A stretch of DNA of 64,000 nt, taken from Glycine soja (taxonomy: Eukaryota > Streptophyta > Magnoliopsida > Fabales > Fabaceae). Below are positions 38,035 through 50,305 of this stretch, one piece after another. The stretch is taken from NCBI RefSeq assembly GCF_004193775.1, contig NC_041016.1, forward strand, positions 41,064,022 through 41,128,021. The letters are read 5' to 3'. The position numbers and the translations under genes are program-made. The notes beneath the pieces were generated by a model, which saw only the letters and a program-made list of their open reading frames with translations, was not told the DNA's origin and ran no database searches. Each line of letters starts with the position of its first letter. Position 1 is the first letter of the stretch.

Positions 38035-38146
38035 CACAAAACAAAGCAAAAAATTGTAATGATAAAATGACCAAAAAACTAGCAAAACTGTCACATGTCA
38101 AACATTCAGCCATGGGCACAATAGACATTTCATTGTCCTTCTCTTT

Positions 38147-38152
<6 letters not shown>

Positions 38153-38192
<40 letters not shown>
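38153..38192. repeat. (AT)n microsatellite
   Basis: AT dinucleotide run of about 40 bp. Confidence 0.95.
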
Positions 38193-38197
<5 letters not shown>

Positions 38198-38639
38198 GTA
38201 TTGATTGGATTATTTATTTTATGTATATAGGGTGAAGTAGATTTTATTTAGGCAAGTTGTAATTATGTTATTTTATTGTCTGGTATGTGATGTTGCAAAA
38301 CTAATAAAATATATTTAGGCAGGTTGTAAAAATAAAAAGGAAGTAACTACTACGACCGTCGAAGACGAAAAGATGGCTTTTGGACCATCAAAATTAGGAA
38401 AGCAGCCACTATGGTCATCGAAATCAAGCCAATGGCCTCAAGCCATGGAAGAAAACAACATGGATATCGATGCCATCAAAAAGGAAATGCGAATGATGGA
38501 TACTAATGTCATAAAAAGAAATGGGAGTGATGGATACTAACGCCACCAGAGTAAAGGAGAAATCAAAAGATGTTTCTCAGTGAAAAGGTGAGGATTTGAA
38601 CTTAGATTGTATTTATTATAATTCACCTTTAAGTTTCGA

Positions 38640-39900
38640 GAAACCAATGCCCTTAGAGTCGAAAAGGATGGATCTCAGGATCCTTTGGAAGAGATTAACC
38701 TGGGGACTGATGAAAATCAAAAGCCCACTTATGTAAGCAAACTATTAGATGTTGGGCTTTAAGGAAAAAAAATCTTTATTACATGAGTTCAAAGATTATT
38801 TTGCAAGGGAAAATAAAGACATGCCTAGACTCAGTAGAAAATTGGTGGAACATAGATTTTCAATCTGTGAAGGCAAAAAAACCAGTGAAGTAAGCACCAA
38901 GAACTACAAGGTATGTTGATTGGATCTCTAATATTGTTCTTGTGATTAAAAAAAATGATAAAATGCGTGTATGTATAGATTTTAGAGATTTCAGCAACCC
39001 CTAAAGATAAATACCCTATGCCAATTGTTGGCATGCTAATTGATTTAATGGCAGACACCAAAATTTTAAGTTTATTAGATGGTTATACAAGATATAATCA
39101 AATATACATTACTGAAAATGATATATCAAAAATTGTTTTTCAATGCCCGAGGGCATTAGGAACATATCAATGGATAGTAATTCCATTTGGTTTGGAAAAT
39201 GTTGGTGCAATATATCAAAGAGCAATGAATCTTATCTTTCATGACTTGATTTGAAAATTGATGCAAGTTTATATAGATGATGTTATTGTAAAGTCATAAT
39301 CAAAAGATAACCATCTTGACCATTTGAGATTGTCATTTGAAAGAATGAGACAACATGGACTGAAAATGAATCCATTAAAATGTGTTTTTGGTGTATCTGC
39401 AAGTGAATCCTTAGGTTTCGTTATCGATCAAAAGGGAATTGAAGTAGATAAAAATAAGGTGATAGCCATTTTGGAGACTTCCCTTCCAAAGAATAAAAAA
39501 AAACTTCAATCATTATTAGGTAAGGTGAATTTTCTTAGAAGATTCATTTCTAATATGCCAGGAAAAACTAAAGTGTTTTCACCTTTACTCAAATTAAAGA
39601 AAGAAGTTGAATTTCGATGGAAAAAGGAACACCAAGATCCTTTTGATGACATTAAAAGACACCTTGCAAATCCACCAGTTCTAGTGCCTTCTATGAAAGG
39701 AAAAGACTTGAGATTGCACATTGCAGCATCATATTCGACTATTGCAAGCATGTAGGTGCAAGAGGATGATAACGGCATAGAATGTGTTGTTTATTATCGA
39801 AGTCAAATTCTTAATGATGTTGAAATTAGAATCGGTGCAATAGAAAAATTATGCTTATGTTTGTACTACTCTTGTACTAAACTCAAGTATTAAATGCATG
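38640..39900 (+). pseudogene. Ty3/gypsy retrotransposon pol remnant (reverse transcriptase to RNase H)
   Basis: Plus-strand pieces in order are: 'VLVIKKNDKMRVCIDFRD' (about 38938-38990), 'PMPIVGMLIDLM' and 'ALGTYQWIVIPFGLENVGA' (39018-39254), 'VYIDDVIVKS' (about 39268), the C-terminal RT part and 'VNFLRRFISNMPGKTKVFSP' (39324-39755), and 'VYYRSQILNDVE' (about 39788). This is the order of a gypsy reverse transcriptase, connection and early RNase H. The catalytic YIDD is kept. Stops at about 39254, 39298 and 39753 and frameshifts upstream of 39000 show that it is dead. No LTRs were identified around it. Confidence 0.85.
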
Positions 39901-40119
39901 TTAAGATTTATTTTCTTTCTTTCTTGTTTCTTTCTAGCATTTGGAGTTTGAATTTAAATGTTTGCTAGCAAATCAATAGAAATGTATATTTGATACATGT
40001 ACAAATGAATGAAAACTTTGATTTGTAGTGTAAAATAGCCTTTATTTGGGGAAGAAGGAGGAAAGTTGTTGTTAGCTTCTTGGCAATTATACTGAGTCGT
40101 GTAAATAGTATAAAATGAA

Positions 40120-41310
40120 AGTTCAAGTATCATATCCATAGGGACTCATGTAATACTTGAAAAAATAACAACGTTCACTAACTACAACTAATAGAACAAC
40201 AATGATTTTAGTTGGATTGCAAAAATGTAAATAACAATAGCACAAATAAATAAATAAAAACTAGTTTTGGCATGTTTACGAACACATGGAATACGATAAA
40301 AAGAGGTAAAATATTCACTAAACCACCTCCTCACGTAAACAAAGGTCACTCATCTAGTTCAAAGCCTAATTAGTATAATCAACTCACAAAAATATTCAAA
40401 CCCTAATCCTATGGATGGAAAAAATCTAAGTCCTTTGATCAAACTATCAATCCTTTGACTAGTCTAAACAAGTGATTTGTTTTAAGAATAAGAGTTAAAA
40501 GATGACTAGCAAGATATGCTCCATCCTTAGACATAAAGGCCATTAGGTGTTCCTCTTAATTTCTAAGTTCAAAAGCATTTCCCAATGACAATTCAAACCA
40601 CAACATCAAGCAAAGGGTGATCAAGCCAAAACAAACATTCATGCATAGAAGAGAATACTTAATAATGAACAATAAACATAGATTAATAATCAAAATATAA
40701 ACATAAGGATGAGTTCAATTACATCAACCCCCAAAATGGTTAAATATAACTATATAACTGCTAGAAGAAAATAATAAAATAGATGAAAGAGATGATGAGC
40801 AATGGTAGGGAAGCCATAGAGAGGAAGAGATAGAGCTTTCCAGCCTTCACCCAAACCCAAGATGTTTCCTTTAAATAGGTTCTAACATGTGGTGAGTTGA
40901 AAATTGTCATGTGTAATTTGGGGCTTAAGCACTGGTTTTGTTGTGCTTAAGCGCCACTCTACTACTAAAAAATTGAGTCTATGAAGCATGGGACTTAAGC
41001 CCCACAATAGCCATGCTTAGGCCTAACATTCCATGTCATGCTTAAGCCTTAGAAAAGCCATTCTCAAGCCCCAAATGATGTACAACTCTTCAAGATTTCC
41101 TTGCTTTGGTCCCGCCATTAATTTCCATTTAAGTTTTCTTGCTTCTTCATTCAATATAAGCAAAAATTAAGATGAGAAATTGCCAAAATAACTATCCTAA
41201 GGTTATTCTAATTTATTTACAAATTAACTATTAAAAAGGGCAAATAAAATTTAGAAGTCTTGAAATACTAAGATAATTGCCTCAAAGTTTTCATTCAAAT
41301 AAGGTTTACA
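40120..41310 (+). repeat. Dispersed non-coding repeat, copy B
   Basis: The block starts near 'tcaagtatcatatccatagg', continues with 'gagttcaattacatcaaccc' and ends in a region about 'aagcaccactggttttg'-like variants of 'cttaagc' phrases, where 'gcttaag' motifs recur at about 40925-41070. Copies A (780-1640) and C (41560-42470) show related phrases in the same order. It lies directly downstream of the gypsy remnant in the same direction and may be its untranslated part, which is inference. Confidence 0.45.
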
Positions 41311-41559
41311 AGGCAATTATCAGTTGGTGACGTTGGTGAGTGACAATGGTGTATGTGATGATGGTGAGTGGTGACTGGAGGGAAAGTTGGTAATGGGTCG
41401 TGATTGGCTGTCGATGACAATGGAGGAGCAGTAAGAAAGGTAGGGATACTAAAGAGATAAAGTTATGGTGTATAGGATGTATAATAAGGATATGAGCCTT
41501 AAGTTAATCTAAGGGCTCTTAACATTGGTGCTTGGTGGACCACCTATGAGATTTGATGC

Positions 41560-42470
41560 GTAAAAATAGTGCTCGCACAAGGGTAAGTGTGCCTACACAT
41601 TAGTAACAGTGGACTACAAGTTTGGATGTCAAAGCCAAAGGACCAGTTGTGTTTCCAATTAGTAAAAATTATTAAACTAAACAATTGGATTAATCAAAAA
41701 AGGAATTGAAGAATTTTTGTGATTTTGGTTTTAAAAGAAAACAAGTAAAATATGCAAAAGAGAGATTTGAATGATATTAAAAGCGAATAGGGATTATGAT
41801 TCACTAATATCAATTTTTCCCTAATCTCAGTCCTAACGAAGTTCCTTCTACAATTAATTATTGATTTAAAAAATGAACTAAAGTCTATGGTCAAGGTTAA
41901 AAGATGCTCTTTGCCTTAAATCAATACTCCAATGATCATGGATATATCAATTTAAGTCAAAGGATATGAACAATTCTAGGGATGATAAATTAAAGATTAA
42001 TTAATCTATTAGAGATTACCCAAAAGGTTTGATTATGAAATTTGGTATAAAAACATTCTCTATCTAGGTCTACCTAACATACGCAGATGATCAACACAGT
42101 ACATTCAATTAAGTATAGGATTCATCATTTCCCAAATAAACAATAAGAATAAGGAAGAGAATTAATTAGCACAAAACATTTAGGAATTCCATTAACAACA
42201 AAGAAATGGATACAATTGGACAGTTACATCATAATCCCTAGATTAGGAGAATTAGTCATTCATGGTCACAACAAAACTAGAAATCCAAACGGTGATCACA
42301 ACCTGTCCTCCCGGTGTTGTCCAAGCTTCTAAGCTTTCAAAAACCCTCAAGGTTCTCTCTAAATTCGTCAAATGACAAAAGTGATCAAATGATTCTTTTT
42401 ATAAAGTTTGGAGCCCTATTTATAGCTTCCTAAAAGATATCAGTTCGAAAAGGCACACTATGACCATGGT
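41560..42470 (+). repeat. Dispersed non-coding repeat, copy C
   Basis: This block carries 'gactacaagtttggatgtca' early on, then 'ccctaatctcagtcctaacg', 'tctatctaggtctacctaac', 'acagttacatcataatccct' and 'attcatggtcacaacaaaac'. The order parallels copies A and B. No coding sequence is visible. Confidence 0.4.
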
Positions 42471-42502
42471 AAAATCCATCATTACTGTGGTAAGAAAATA
42501 AT

Positions 42503-42648
42503 GACACTAAAACTCTAAGACGTTGTGGATTGACTACGGTCTTCATGAAAAATAGTGACATTGAAGCTATAGGGAGTTGTAGATTGACTACGACCCTTAT
42601 GGAAAATAGTGAAATTGAAGCTCTAGGCCGTTGTGGATTGAAACTCAA
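42503..42648 (+). repeat. 54-bp tandem repeat, about 2.7 copies
   Basis: Units begin at 42503, 42557 and 42611 with 'gacactaaaactctaag', 'gacattgaagctatagg' and 'gaaattgaagctctagg'. Each continues with 'gttgt(g/a)gattga'. The short reading frames that span it on both strands are repeats in translation only. Confidence 0.85.
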
Positions 42649-42649
42649 A

Positions 42650-43966
42650 CACAATATTGGAATGTTGAATCTGGCATATACAAAAACATCACCCCCTATT
42701 CTCATTCCCTATTATGGAACAAATAATCCATAATTATACAAACATTATTTCAAATAACTTAATCTAGAATTATTTTGCATAATTCCTGAAAAGCCAACAT
42801 GTAAGGGCACAAAAAGATTTTCTATTTCAAATTTGCCAACCCTAAAATATAAATAAGCATATTTGGAAAAAAGAATCTATGAATTTACCTTAAGCAGGAA
42901 CTTTGTCGATGACCCATGCTTTCAATGAATGAGGGGTGACTTCTGAAAGGAAGAGGGAGCCACCCGTGAGATGGAGGTACACAAGAAGATTCAGAGGAAC
43001 TTAAGAAAAAAGGTAAGGTAATTTGGAGTTTTCAAAATTATGGAGATGCTAGTAATTCATGGAGTGCAGGAAGCAATAGTCTTTAGTGCAGAAATATTTA
43101 ATTGAAAATTAGTCCAAAACAACCGATGGATCTGGGAATTACTATTTGCAGTTCCTGATTTTCTATTTTCACCCCATATCAACAATGATGCGTGCTTTGA
43201 AGATAGTATAAACTGCTTTACGGTGTGTGTGACCTTTTAACTTTAACTTATATCTTAAAGAAACATGACTTGTTTTTATTATTAATTTTGATTTTTTAAA
43301 ATAGTGATTATTTATTACATTTAAATTAACCCAAATGCATATTCCAAAAAAAAATGCATATAATAAGCTCATTCAATTCAATTTTCTGTCATCAAAATGT
43401 TCTTGAAAAAAAAAACCTCAATGTAATCAGAGCCATATAGGTTTTCCGTATGCCACGCGTATTTGTGAAGTTTTGCGGTCTCCTTTTTCCTTTGTCTTTA
43501 TGTCTTTTTAGCTTTTTTTCTGTCGAAGCAATATCCTCTTCTTTTTTTCTTTCCCATTTTCTTAATCTGATATTTTAGATTCTCAGATTGAATAGCTTCA
43601 TATTTTATTTCATTATCTTTCTCACAAGCTTTTTTTTTCCTCCTTCATCATTGTCCCCATTGGCTATTTTTCACTGCGTGACGTGTGTAATTAATGATTC
43701 CACTGTTAACATTTTTTTTCCTTCTGATTTGTAAGAAAATTAGATGAACTGAATTAGTCTCAAAACAGGTCTTAACTCAGAAAAATATAAATACTCACAG
43801 AATATTCATGGACAAAGTTGTTACTTGATCAACATGGAGTCTAACTTAGGTAGATAAGTCTTTTTCGTTGGCAGCCAGTTGTGGGTTTTTCCTACATTAC
43901 ACTTTCTTTTCTCATTTTTTTTCTTACAAAGTACACCTACATGAAAAAATTCTTACAGTGAGGTGT
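42650..43966. other. AT-rich sequence, nothing recognised
   Basis: No gene or clear repeat end was found. There are CT-rich and poly-T stretches at about 43480-43740. Confidence 0.45.
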
Positions 43967-44002
43967 GAAGAGATGTCGGAGTTGGGAACCCGACATCTCT
44001 TC
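43967..44002. repeat. Perfect 13-bp stem hairpin
   Basis: GAAGAGATGTCGG (43967-43979) and CCGACATCTCTTC (43990-44002) are exact reverse complements around a 10-base loop. It lies about 415 bp beyond the C-terminal end of the second MULE transposase, so it could be part of that element's left terminal region. I found no matching sequence at the right side. The following 44010-44400 is AT-rich with no gene. Confidence 0.7.
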
Positions 44003-45848
44003 GTTTCGTTTTTTTAAAAAAAATTATTAAAATTTTTGTTTTTTTTAAAAAATTAATTCACTTGTTTTTTTAAATATTATTTTTACATTAAAAAATAATT
44101 AAATATTTTAATATTATTATTTTATTAAATATAATTTTTTTATTATTTAATTTTTTAAAAAAATAATTTTTATTTAACAATTTGCACTCCTATTTTTTTT
44201 TTTTTGGATTAGGACCCACTGATCTCTTTTATATTCTTGTCACATTAATTTGTGTGACGTGCGATATGTTCTGTAAAGTAAATAACAGCGTCACATAATT
44301 CATGAGATCAACATTGGCAAATTTATAAACAGTCATCATTACGTGAGAACACAGTAAGTGTTTAGTCTGATATTCACCATAATCACACTTTTGTGATTGT
44401 AATGACCCTAAACCTTTCAGGTGGTTTGGGTGGTTGAAGTGGGGCTTGAGTCTTTGTTACAATAAATATGTGGTTGTGTTTGTCGAAATTGGTTAACAAT
44501 GTGCATATTTGATTCTTGATGGTCATGATTCATTGCCTCAGAGACGATTATTGCCTGGGTTTGTCGGCCTCTAATAGGAAAAAGTTGCGCGGTCTTGAAG
44601 TATGTCTCCTCAATCAACGATGGCATCGACAAATATCTTGTGCTTTTGAACAAGGAATTGACTAACTCAGATAAATTTGTGGTCATATGTCCCCAACGTT
44701 TTCCCTCATCCGAAGCATTATACCCAATATTTTGTTGCTGCACTTATTTGGATGGCTATCCCAAGATGCCCCCAGTGCGCATCTTCTCCGTGTATGTGAA
44801 CCTGTAAATATTCAATCAATTTAATACGTTATGAAATTTGAATTAAAATATAGTTTAACAAAAAATATATATTAAAGATTCTCACCATTTTGCATGAGTG
44901 GTTTCTTCAAATGTTTGCAATTTAGGTTATTGCGAAGGAAATTTTGTGCAATGTGATGCAGGTATAAGAAATGGGATGTGTCCTCAACCCATATGTTACT
45001 TGGATTGTTGTAGGCACTTATAATCGAGGGATGCCTATATGAAATGATGTCTTCTCAAATTCTTTAGGAAAATCCTAAGCTGAAGTTGTCTCCCTTTCTA
45101 CAATGACATAGGTAACCAGGAAGATATGGTTAGTACCATCTTGTGCTGTGTAGATATCAATAATGTACCAGTATACTTCCCATAATGTCATGTACCATCT
45201 ACTTATATGATGGATTTGCAATATGCAAATCTGTTAATGCATTGACCGAATGACCAAAACACGTGTTTAAGCATTTTTTTTGCCAGGTACCATTTCTCCC
45301 TCTTTTTTTAGTAGCGACCACAGTCCCTAAAACATAAGATTGCAAAACTCCCAAAAACTTTTGGTATCTTGGCATATGATTCTTTCCCAGTTTCCATTAA
45401 TCATCCACAACGCTTATTTCTTTGCTAACCATGTCTTTTTGTAGGATGAAGTATAATTCGTGAATGTTTTGATCTCTGCAATCAACATTTTAATTGAGAC
45501 TGTTGTGTTCGTTTTGATAATGGGTTGGATGATATGTGCTATGATGTGTTTGTCGAGTTACCTATAATCCTGTGTGAGCATTGACACAAGACAAGTGTGA
45601 TGACCTCTAATATTCTTGATAATCCATTTCTTATGCGTCTTTGAATTGCATACACCTAAGCTCCATGTACAACTTACACACGAAGTTTAACCTTTTCTAG
45701 TTAGAATATATTGTTTTGCAGTCAAAATAATTTTTGATGTTGTATTCTTTGACTACTTGAATACATTGCACTTTTTCATCGAAGGTCATGTCAACCTCGA
45801 GTGCACCAATTGGTGGTTGTACATAGTCTTGTTGTTGGACGAAATGGT

Positions 45849-46811
45849 TGATGCAATCCTACCCCCAAGGGCATTGGATAGAAGACTCCAAGAAGATTGA
45901 GCCAGAGCTGCTAAAGAAGGCCCTAGGGTTCTCATAAGCCTTAGGATAGATTTTTGGCTCTTGGGCTAAGTATGAGCCCACTTATCTTTGTACATATTAG
46001 ATTAGGGTTTCATTGTTTTTGAGGCTTGTATTTAGGGCTCCATATTATAGGGAGGGTACTCTAGTAATGTAGGATTTTTCAGCCACCTAGACTAGTTTTT
46101 GTATTAGAGGTAGTTTTGTAATTTCACATGCATTAAGTGCACTATTTGATGTGTGTGTTGGGAGAGAAATTTAATTGAATTGGGAGAAGCCCAATCCAAT
46201 TAAATTTTGGACCAGCTTAAGGGGGAGGTGAGCATTTGCTTGCTACACCCCATTGCCACATCATATAATCACACTTTGTGCATGTCCTTCATGCTTTACA
46301 TGCCTCATTACACCTAAGCACACTTAGTGGAGAATCTTGGACTTGATCTTGGATTAGTGAGCCGAACCATAGCTAAAATTCACTAATCATAATTAGTGAA
46401 ATTTTGGTTCCAAATTTGGCTCCACAAATTCAAATTCAAGTGAAATTTGAATATAAATTCAAATTTTCCTCCAATTTTGTGTGACACTTAGGCTATAAAT
46501 AGAGGTTTTGTGTGTACATTTTTTCAACTTTGATAATTTGAGGACTACACTTCAAAGTTCAGACCTCATTTGAGGCATAAAATTTCGTGCTCATTCTCTC
46601 CTTCTCCCTTCACTCATATTCTCCTACCTTCAAGCTCTTATCCATTGCTTCCTATGGTGGTGAACTTGCTCTTGACTCATCTCCTCCTTGAAGTGACGTC
46701 TCCAATCATCTTTCTTCCTTCTCTATTCTACTGCCATTGATCTTCAAGAAGTAAATGACTCCATTGATGAAGAAGATCCAAGGCCTACAAGCTTCACATG
46801 GAGCTACATCA
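45849..46811 (+). repeat. 5' LTR of the gypsy element
   Basis: It starts TGATGCAATCCTACCCC and ends ...GAGCTACATCA, giving TG...CA ends. A CTATAAATAG box at about 46493 marks the promoter. The first part is nearly identical to 50306-50684. Confidence 0.85.
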
Positions 46812-46813
46812 TG

Positions 46814-46826
46814 TGGTATCAAGAGC
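46814..46826 (+). other. Primer-binding site, initiator tRNA-Met type
   Basis: TGGTATCAAGAGC lies two bases after the LTR. The canonical plant site complementary to initiator tRNA-Met is TGGTATCAGAGC, so this matches apart from one extra A. The leader from here to gag (about 1.8 kb) has no clear gene. Confidence 0.8.
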
Positions 46827-48646
46827 ATCTTCATCTAGGTGATGTTGTTTTGCTTCCTCTATCTTTTTGTTCGGTCAATTCATTTTTAATTCCTTGTCCT
46901 TCATCTTCTTCTCCATGTATCTCCTCCATTATCTTGTGGTTTGGTGTTGTTTAGAGTAGATTAAAAAAAATAAACCGATTAAATCTTAGACTACACTTGT
47001 TCTTTCTTTTCTACGGTTCAAATTTTATAGATCTACTCTTGAATCATGTTTTGTGTTGATTTTAGGTTCTATTATTTTTCAGTCATAATCTTCTTGTGCT
47101 GAACCGTTAGATCTCAATTTTATTGCAAAATATTGATTAGAAAAGAAAACACAAAAATCTAAGTGTAAATCACTTCATTCATGTTATCTTAGAGTCATGT
47201 TTAGTCATAATAATTGTCACATTATGTTCTAAGTTTGTGTTCAATTTTGTTTTTGTTGATTGAATTCTAGATACATTTGTTCATGTATTCTTGCAATTCT
47301 TAGCCTATCATTTGAATTTTGAGTCTAATTCATGCATGTTATTTAGTTCATAACATGTTCTAAATCAATTCCTAGAAGTAGTCTTGTTGTTGAACTTTTT
47401 TTTTTCTGAGTTTCCTATATGATGCCTATGAAGAAATTGAGTTGTGGCTGGATTTGTGAATCAAAATAAGTCTTAAGCTCTCTTGAATTGTGTTATTCAA
47501 GATAATTGAGTGTAAGCAAACACAAATTGTAACTATCCAAGCCTTAAGCAACATAAACACTACTCTTGATTTCTAGGTTGAAATTTTGGTTGCTATTAGT
47601 TTTGGCACACTGTTTACTTAACTCCGCCATGGCTTGAATACTTCTAATTTTGAGCTGAAATTTTTACTGAATTTTCTAGACATCTAGAAAAAAAAAGAAC
47701 CAAGTGATTTGGATAAAAGGAAAAAAATAAGAAAAATCACACAAGTTGGCAGGAAAATCAGTGTCTAGAAAAAAAAGTGAAAGGGAAGTGTGCTTATTGT
47801 TTTGACTCAAAATTTGTTCTATAATTGGTGCCTATTTTATACCAATCTTAGTTCTGAAATTTCAATTGAAAAGTAGTGTGAAAACAAGTGCCAAAACTAG
47901 AGGTTTCATGAGTCTTTTTTTTAGTTGTTTTTACTCTACTCTAGAGCCATTCTAAGTTTCTCTTTGAGTCCTAGCTTGCTTTTATGTGTTTTTCATTGCT
48001 TTAATTGTTGAATAATCCTTGAAAAATTGTCTTGTTAAAACTCTATTGGTTTAGCTTTCATTTCATGTTTTGATCCTTTGTTTCCTTGTTTGTGAGTGAC
48101 CATATAGGAAATTGGAAATGAGGATTGTTGTCATCCCTTGAAGAATTTGAGTCAAGAAGCAAGGGGCCAACCACCTTAAGAACTATTGGACTATGAAGCA
48201 CTCCAAATTGAGTGAAACACCAAAGAGAGAACCACAACAAACATTGAAGACTTTTTTGTAACTTTGTAATTGGCAATTTACTTACCTTCATTACTAGCAA
48301 ATTTTGTAACAAAAATTGGAAGTGTGCTGGGAGCCTCCAAAAGGTTACCAAACTTCCATTTGGGTGTGATAATTTTAGGCAATTTTTCCCTTGGGATAAT
48401 GAGTGTTTTGTTGAGAACCTTAAATGTGGTCATCCAAACACTCTTAGGATCCGTCTAGTTTACATTTCTTGCACTTTAATTTCTTGTTTACTTTCATAGC
48501 TTATTTTCTTTACTAGTCACGCCTAGTTTATCTTTTTCTTGCATAATACTTTCTTCTTGCTTATCACGCTTATCTTGAGTTCTTTTGAACCCGTTTTTAC
48601 CTTTTGCAAACCCCCAACAAGAAAGAACCACAACTTAGGAATCAAC

Positions 48647-49612
48647 ATGAGTCATCGTTCATCTAGAGTTAATGGTGAGGGTACTGGTCATAAGGACCCT
48701 CTATTTAGAATCTTAGATGAGTTGAGTTCCCTCAAGTTATGGAAAGAAAAACTAGAAAGAAAAGAAAAAGGAAAAGAAAGGATAGAAATAAATCAAGATG
48801 AGAGGGAACAAATAAGGGAAGAAGAAAGAAGGAAAATACTAAAAGAATTAAGAAAAGAAAAACATGCCTCCTATAGTAGTCATGACCCTTGCAAGAGCCT
48901 AAGTAAAGAACTTCGTGACTATTGTGAAGGAAGGCATAGGTCACATCCTAGACCTCACTCTCATAGGATAGAAAAGGAAAGAAAGTCTCAAGAGGCTAAC
49001 ATTAACCTCCCATACTTCCATGGGAAGGACAATGTAGAGGCTTACTTAGATTGGGAAATAAGGGTAGAGCAACAACTTAAAAGGAAGTCTACTTTAAAAT
49101 TTTATGGCCCTCATTCTTATCCAAAGAAAGACCAAGGTCAAGGAATCTTAGGGGTGGCACCTTCTAAGCCTAAAGATGATAAGGGGAAGACAATAGAAAA
49201 GCAACCCCCTAAGGCTAGTATGCAAGAGAAGACTAGTTCTATAAAGTGCTTTAAATGTCTTGGAAGAGAACACATTACTTCTCAATGCCCCACCAAGAAA
49301 ACCATGATTATGAGGGGCCAAGACATTTATAGTAGCCAAGATGAGGCTACTACTTCACCTTCCTCTAGTGAAAGTGAAGAAGCAAAAGGGGAAGAATCTA
49401 GTAAAGAAATCTACCCCCAAGAAGAAGGACAACCTTTAATGGTTAAGGAGGAGTGTAAGGAGGTAAGTGTCTGCTCTAAGAGGTTAGTTAAGAAGGAAAA
49501 AAGACAAACATTTAAGAAACTTCCTCTCTTAGAAAACCTCCACATCTTCTTTGTAAAAAGATACTTGTTAGCATTGCCACACCTCTTGGGCTTGAGATTA
49601 TTCCTCAAGTAA
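48647..49612 (+). CDS. Retrotransposon Gag-like protein with zinc knuckle
   Basis: The frame is open from 48539; the ATG at 48647 (MSHRSSRVNGEGTG) is a more likely start because the residues before it look like untranslated sequence. The protein is strongly charged, rich in Lys, Glu and Arg ('KERIEINQDEREQIREEERR'), then has 'LPYFHGKDNVEAYLDWEIRV', typical of plant gypsy Gag. A CCHC zinc knuckle CFKCLGREHITSQC follows at residues 237-250 counted from 48539. After 'CSKRLVKKEKRQTFKK' it appears to run into other frames. At about 320 residues it is shorter than full Gag: the capsid region just after 'EQQLKRK' seems to have been deleted. It packages element RNA; here it is probably non-functional. 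Confidence 0.75.
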   Translation: MSHRSSRVNGEGTGHKDPLFRILDELSSLKLWKEKLERKEKGKERIEINQDEREQIREEERRKILKELRKEKHASYSSHDPCKSLSKELRDYCEGRHRSHPRPHSHRIEKERKSQEANINLPYFHGKDNVEAYLDWEIRVEQQLKRKSTLKFYGPHSYPKKDQGQGILGVAPSKPKDDKGKTIEKQPPKASMQEKTSSIKCFKCLGREHITSQCPTKKTMIMRGQDIYSSQDEATTSPSSSESEEAKGEESSKEIYPQEEGQPLMVKEECKEVSVCSKRLVKKEKRQTFKKLPLLENLHIFFVKRYLLALPHLLGLRLFLK

Positions 49613-50290
49613 AGGAGTTGTTGGATGAGGGTTTGGTTTGTAAGAGCTTAAATCCTTGTGTTTTGTTGGTGTCCAAAATAGGTATTATGAGGTACCAAAT
49701 CCCTACGATATGTGGTATGATGAATGTGTTGAGTAGTGCAACCCTCTTTTGTAAAATTAGTCATGCATCCAATATCTTCATGATTCATATACATAGGAAC
49801 TCATTAGGTAGGTTTGTTCTTATTTTTTTGTTTCAATACAAACCTAGGTGCTCATATGGGACAGCTTAGGTTTGTCATACTTTTTGATAGGATTAATCAA
49901 CATGAAAATATAAAAAAAAGGTACATTTTATTGCATTACTTTCCTTAATTTTTCAAATAGTGATCAAGGGGTTCCCACAAACCCTAAGAGAATAAAGGTC
50001 ATTCCAAAGTGGCCCAGTCCACCAAGTATAAGGGAAATTTGGGGCTTCTATGACTTAACAAACTTTTACAAAAGGATTGTCCCATATTTTTCTATACTTG
50101 TAGCACCACTCATTGAGTTGGTGAGAAACCATGTTCCCTCATGGGATGATGGTCAAGAAAGGGGTTTTCAGACCTTACCCTACTCTAACATACCCAACAC
50201 CACTAACATATATGTTTTTATTCTTTTTACAGGTGTCGAGGAAATAATTCCAGAGTTTCAATAACCTCTGGATTTGAGGTCAAATCCTTT
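49590..50290 (+). pseudogene. Heavily deleted gypsy pol
   Basis: Fragments of reverse transcriptase are visible: 'VKELLDEGLVCKSLNPCVLL' (about 49611-49670), 'MRYQIPTICGMMNVLS', and later 'IREIWGFYDLTNFYKRIV' with 'VAPLIELVRNHVPSWDDGQE' (about 50030-50160), which is the RT connection region. Protease, the YxDD core, RNase H and integrase are missing. The last residues, 'LRSNPFQGGEDDA', resemble the usual end of gypsy polyproteins just before the 3' LTR. Confidence 0.75.
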
Positions 50291-50292
50291 TC

Positions 50293-50305
50293 AAGGGGGA
50301 GAGGA
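50293..50305 (+). other. Polypurine tract
   Basis: AAGGGGGAGAGGA lies immediately before the 3' LTR, where plus-strand DNA synthesis is primed in LTR retrotransposons. Confidence 0.8.

Noticed and set aside
37558..38128. Several overlapping hydrophobic frames on both strands
   Set aside because: They pass through a 61-bp tandem duplication, overlap each other in different frames and match no family; an ordinary membrane protein is unlikely.
49148..49608. Minus-strand frames of 63-65 codons
   Set aside because: They are antisense to the gag frame, which has a clear CCHC zinc knuckle.
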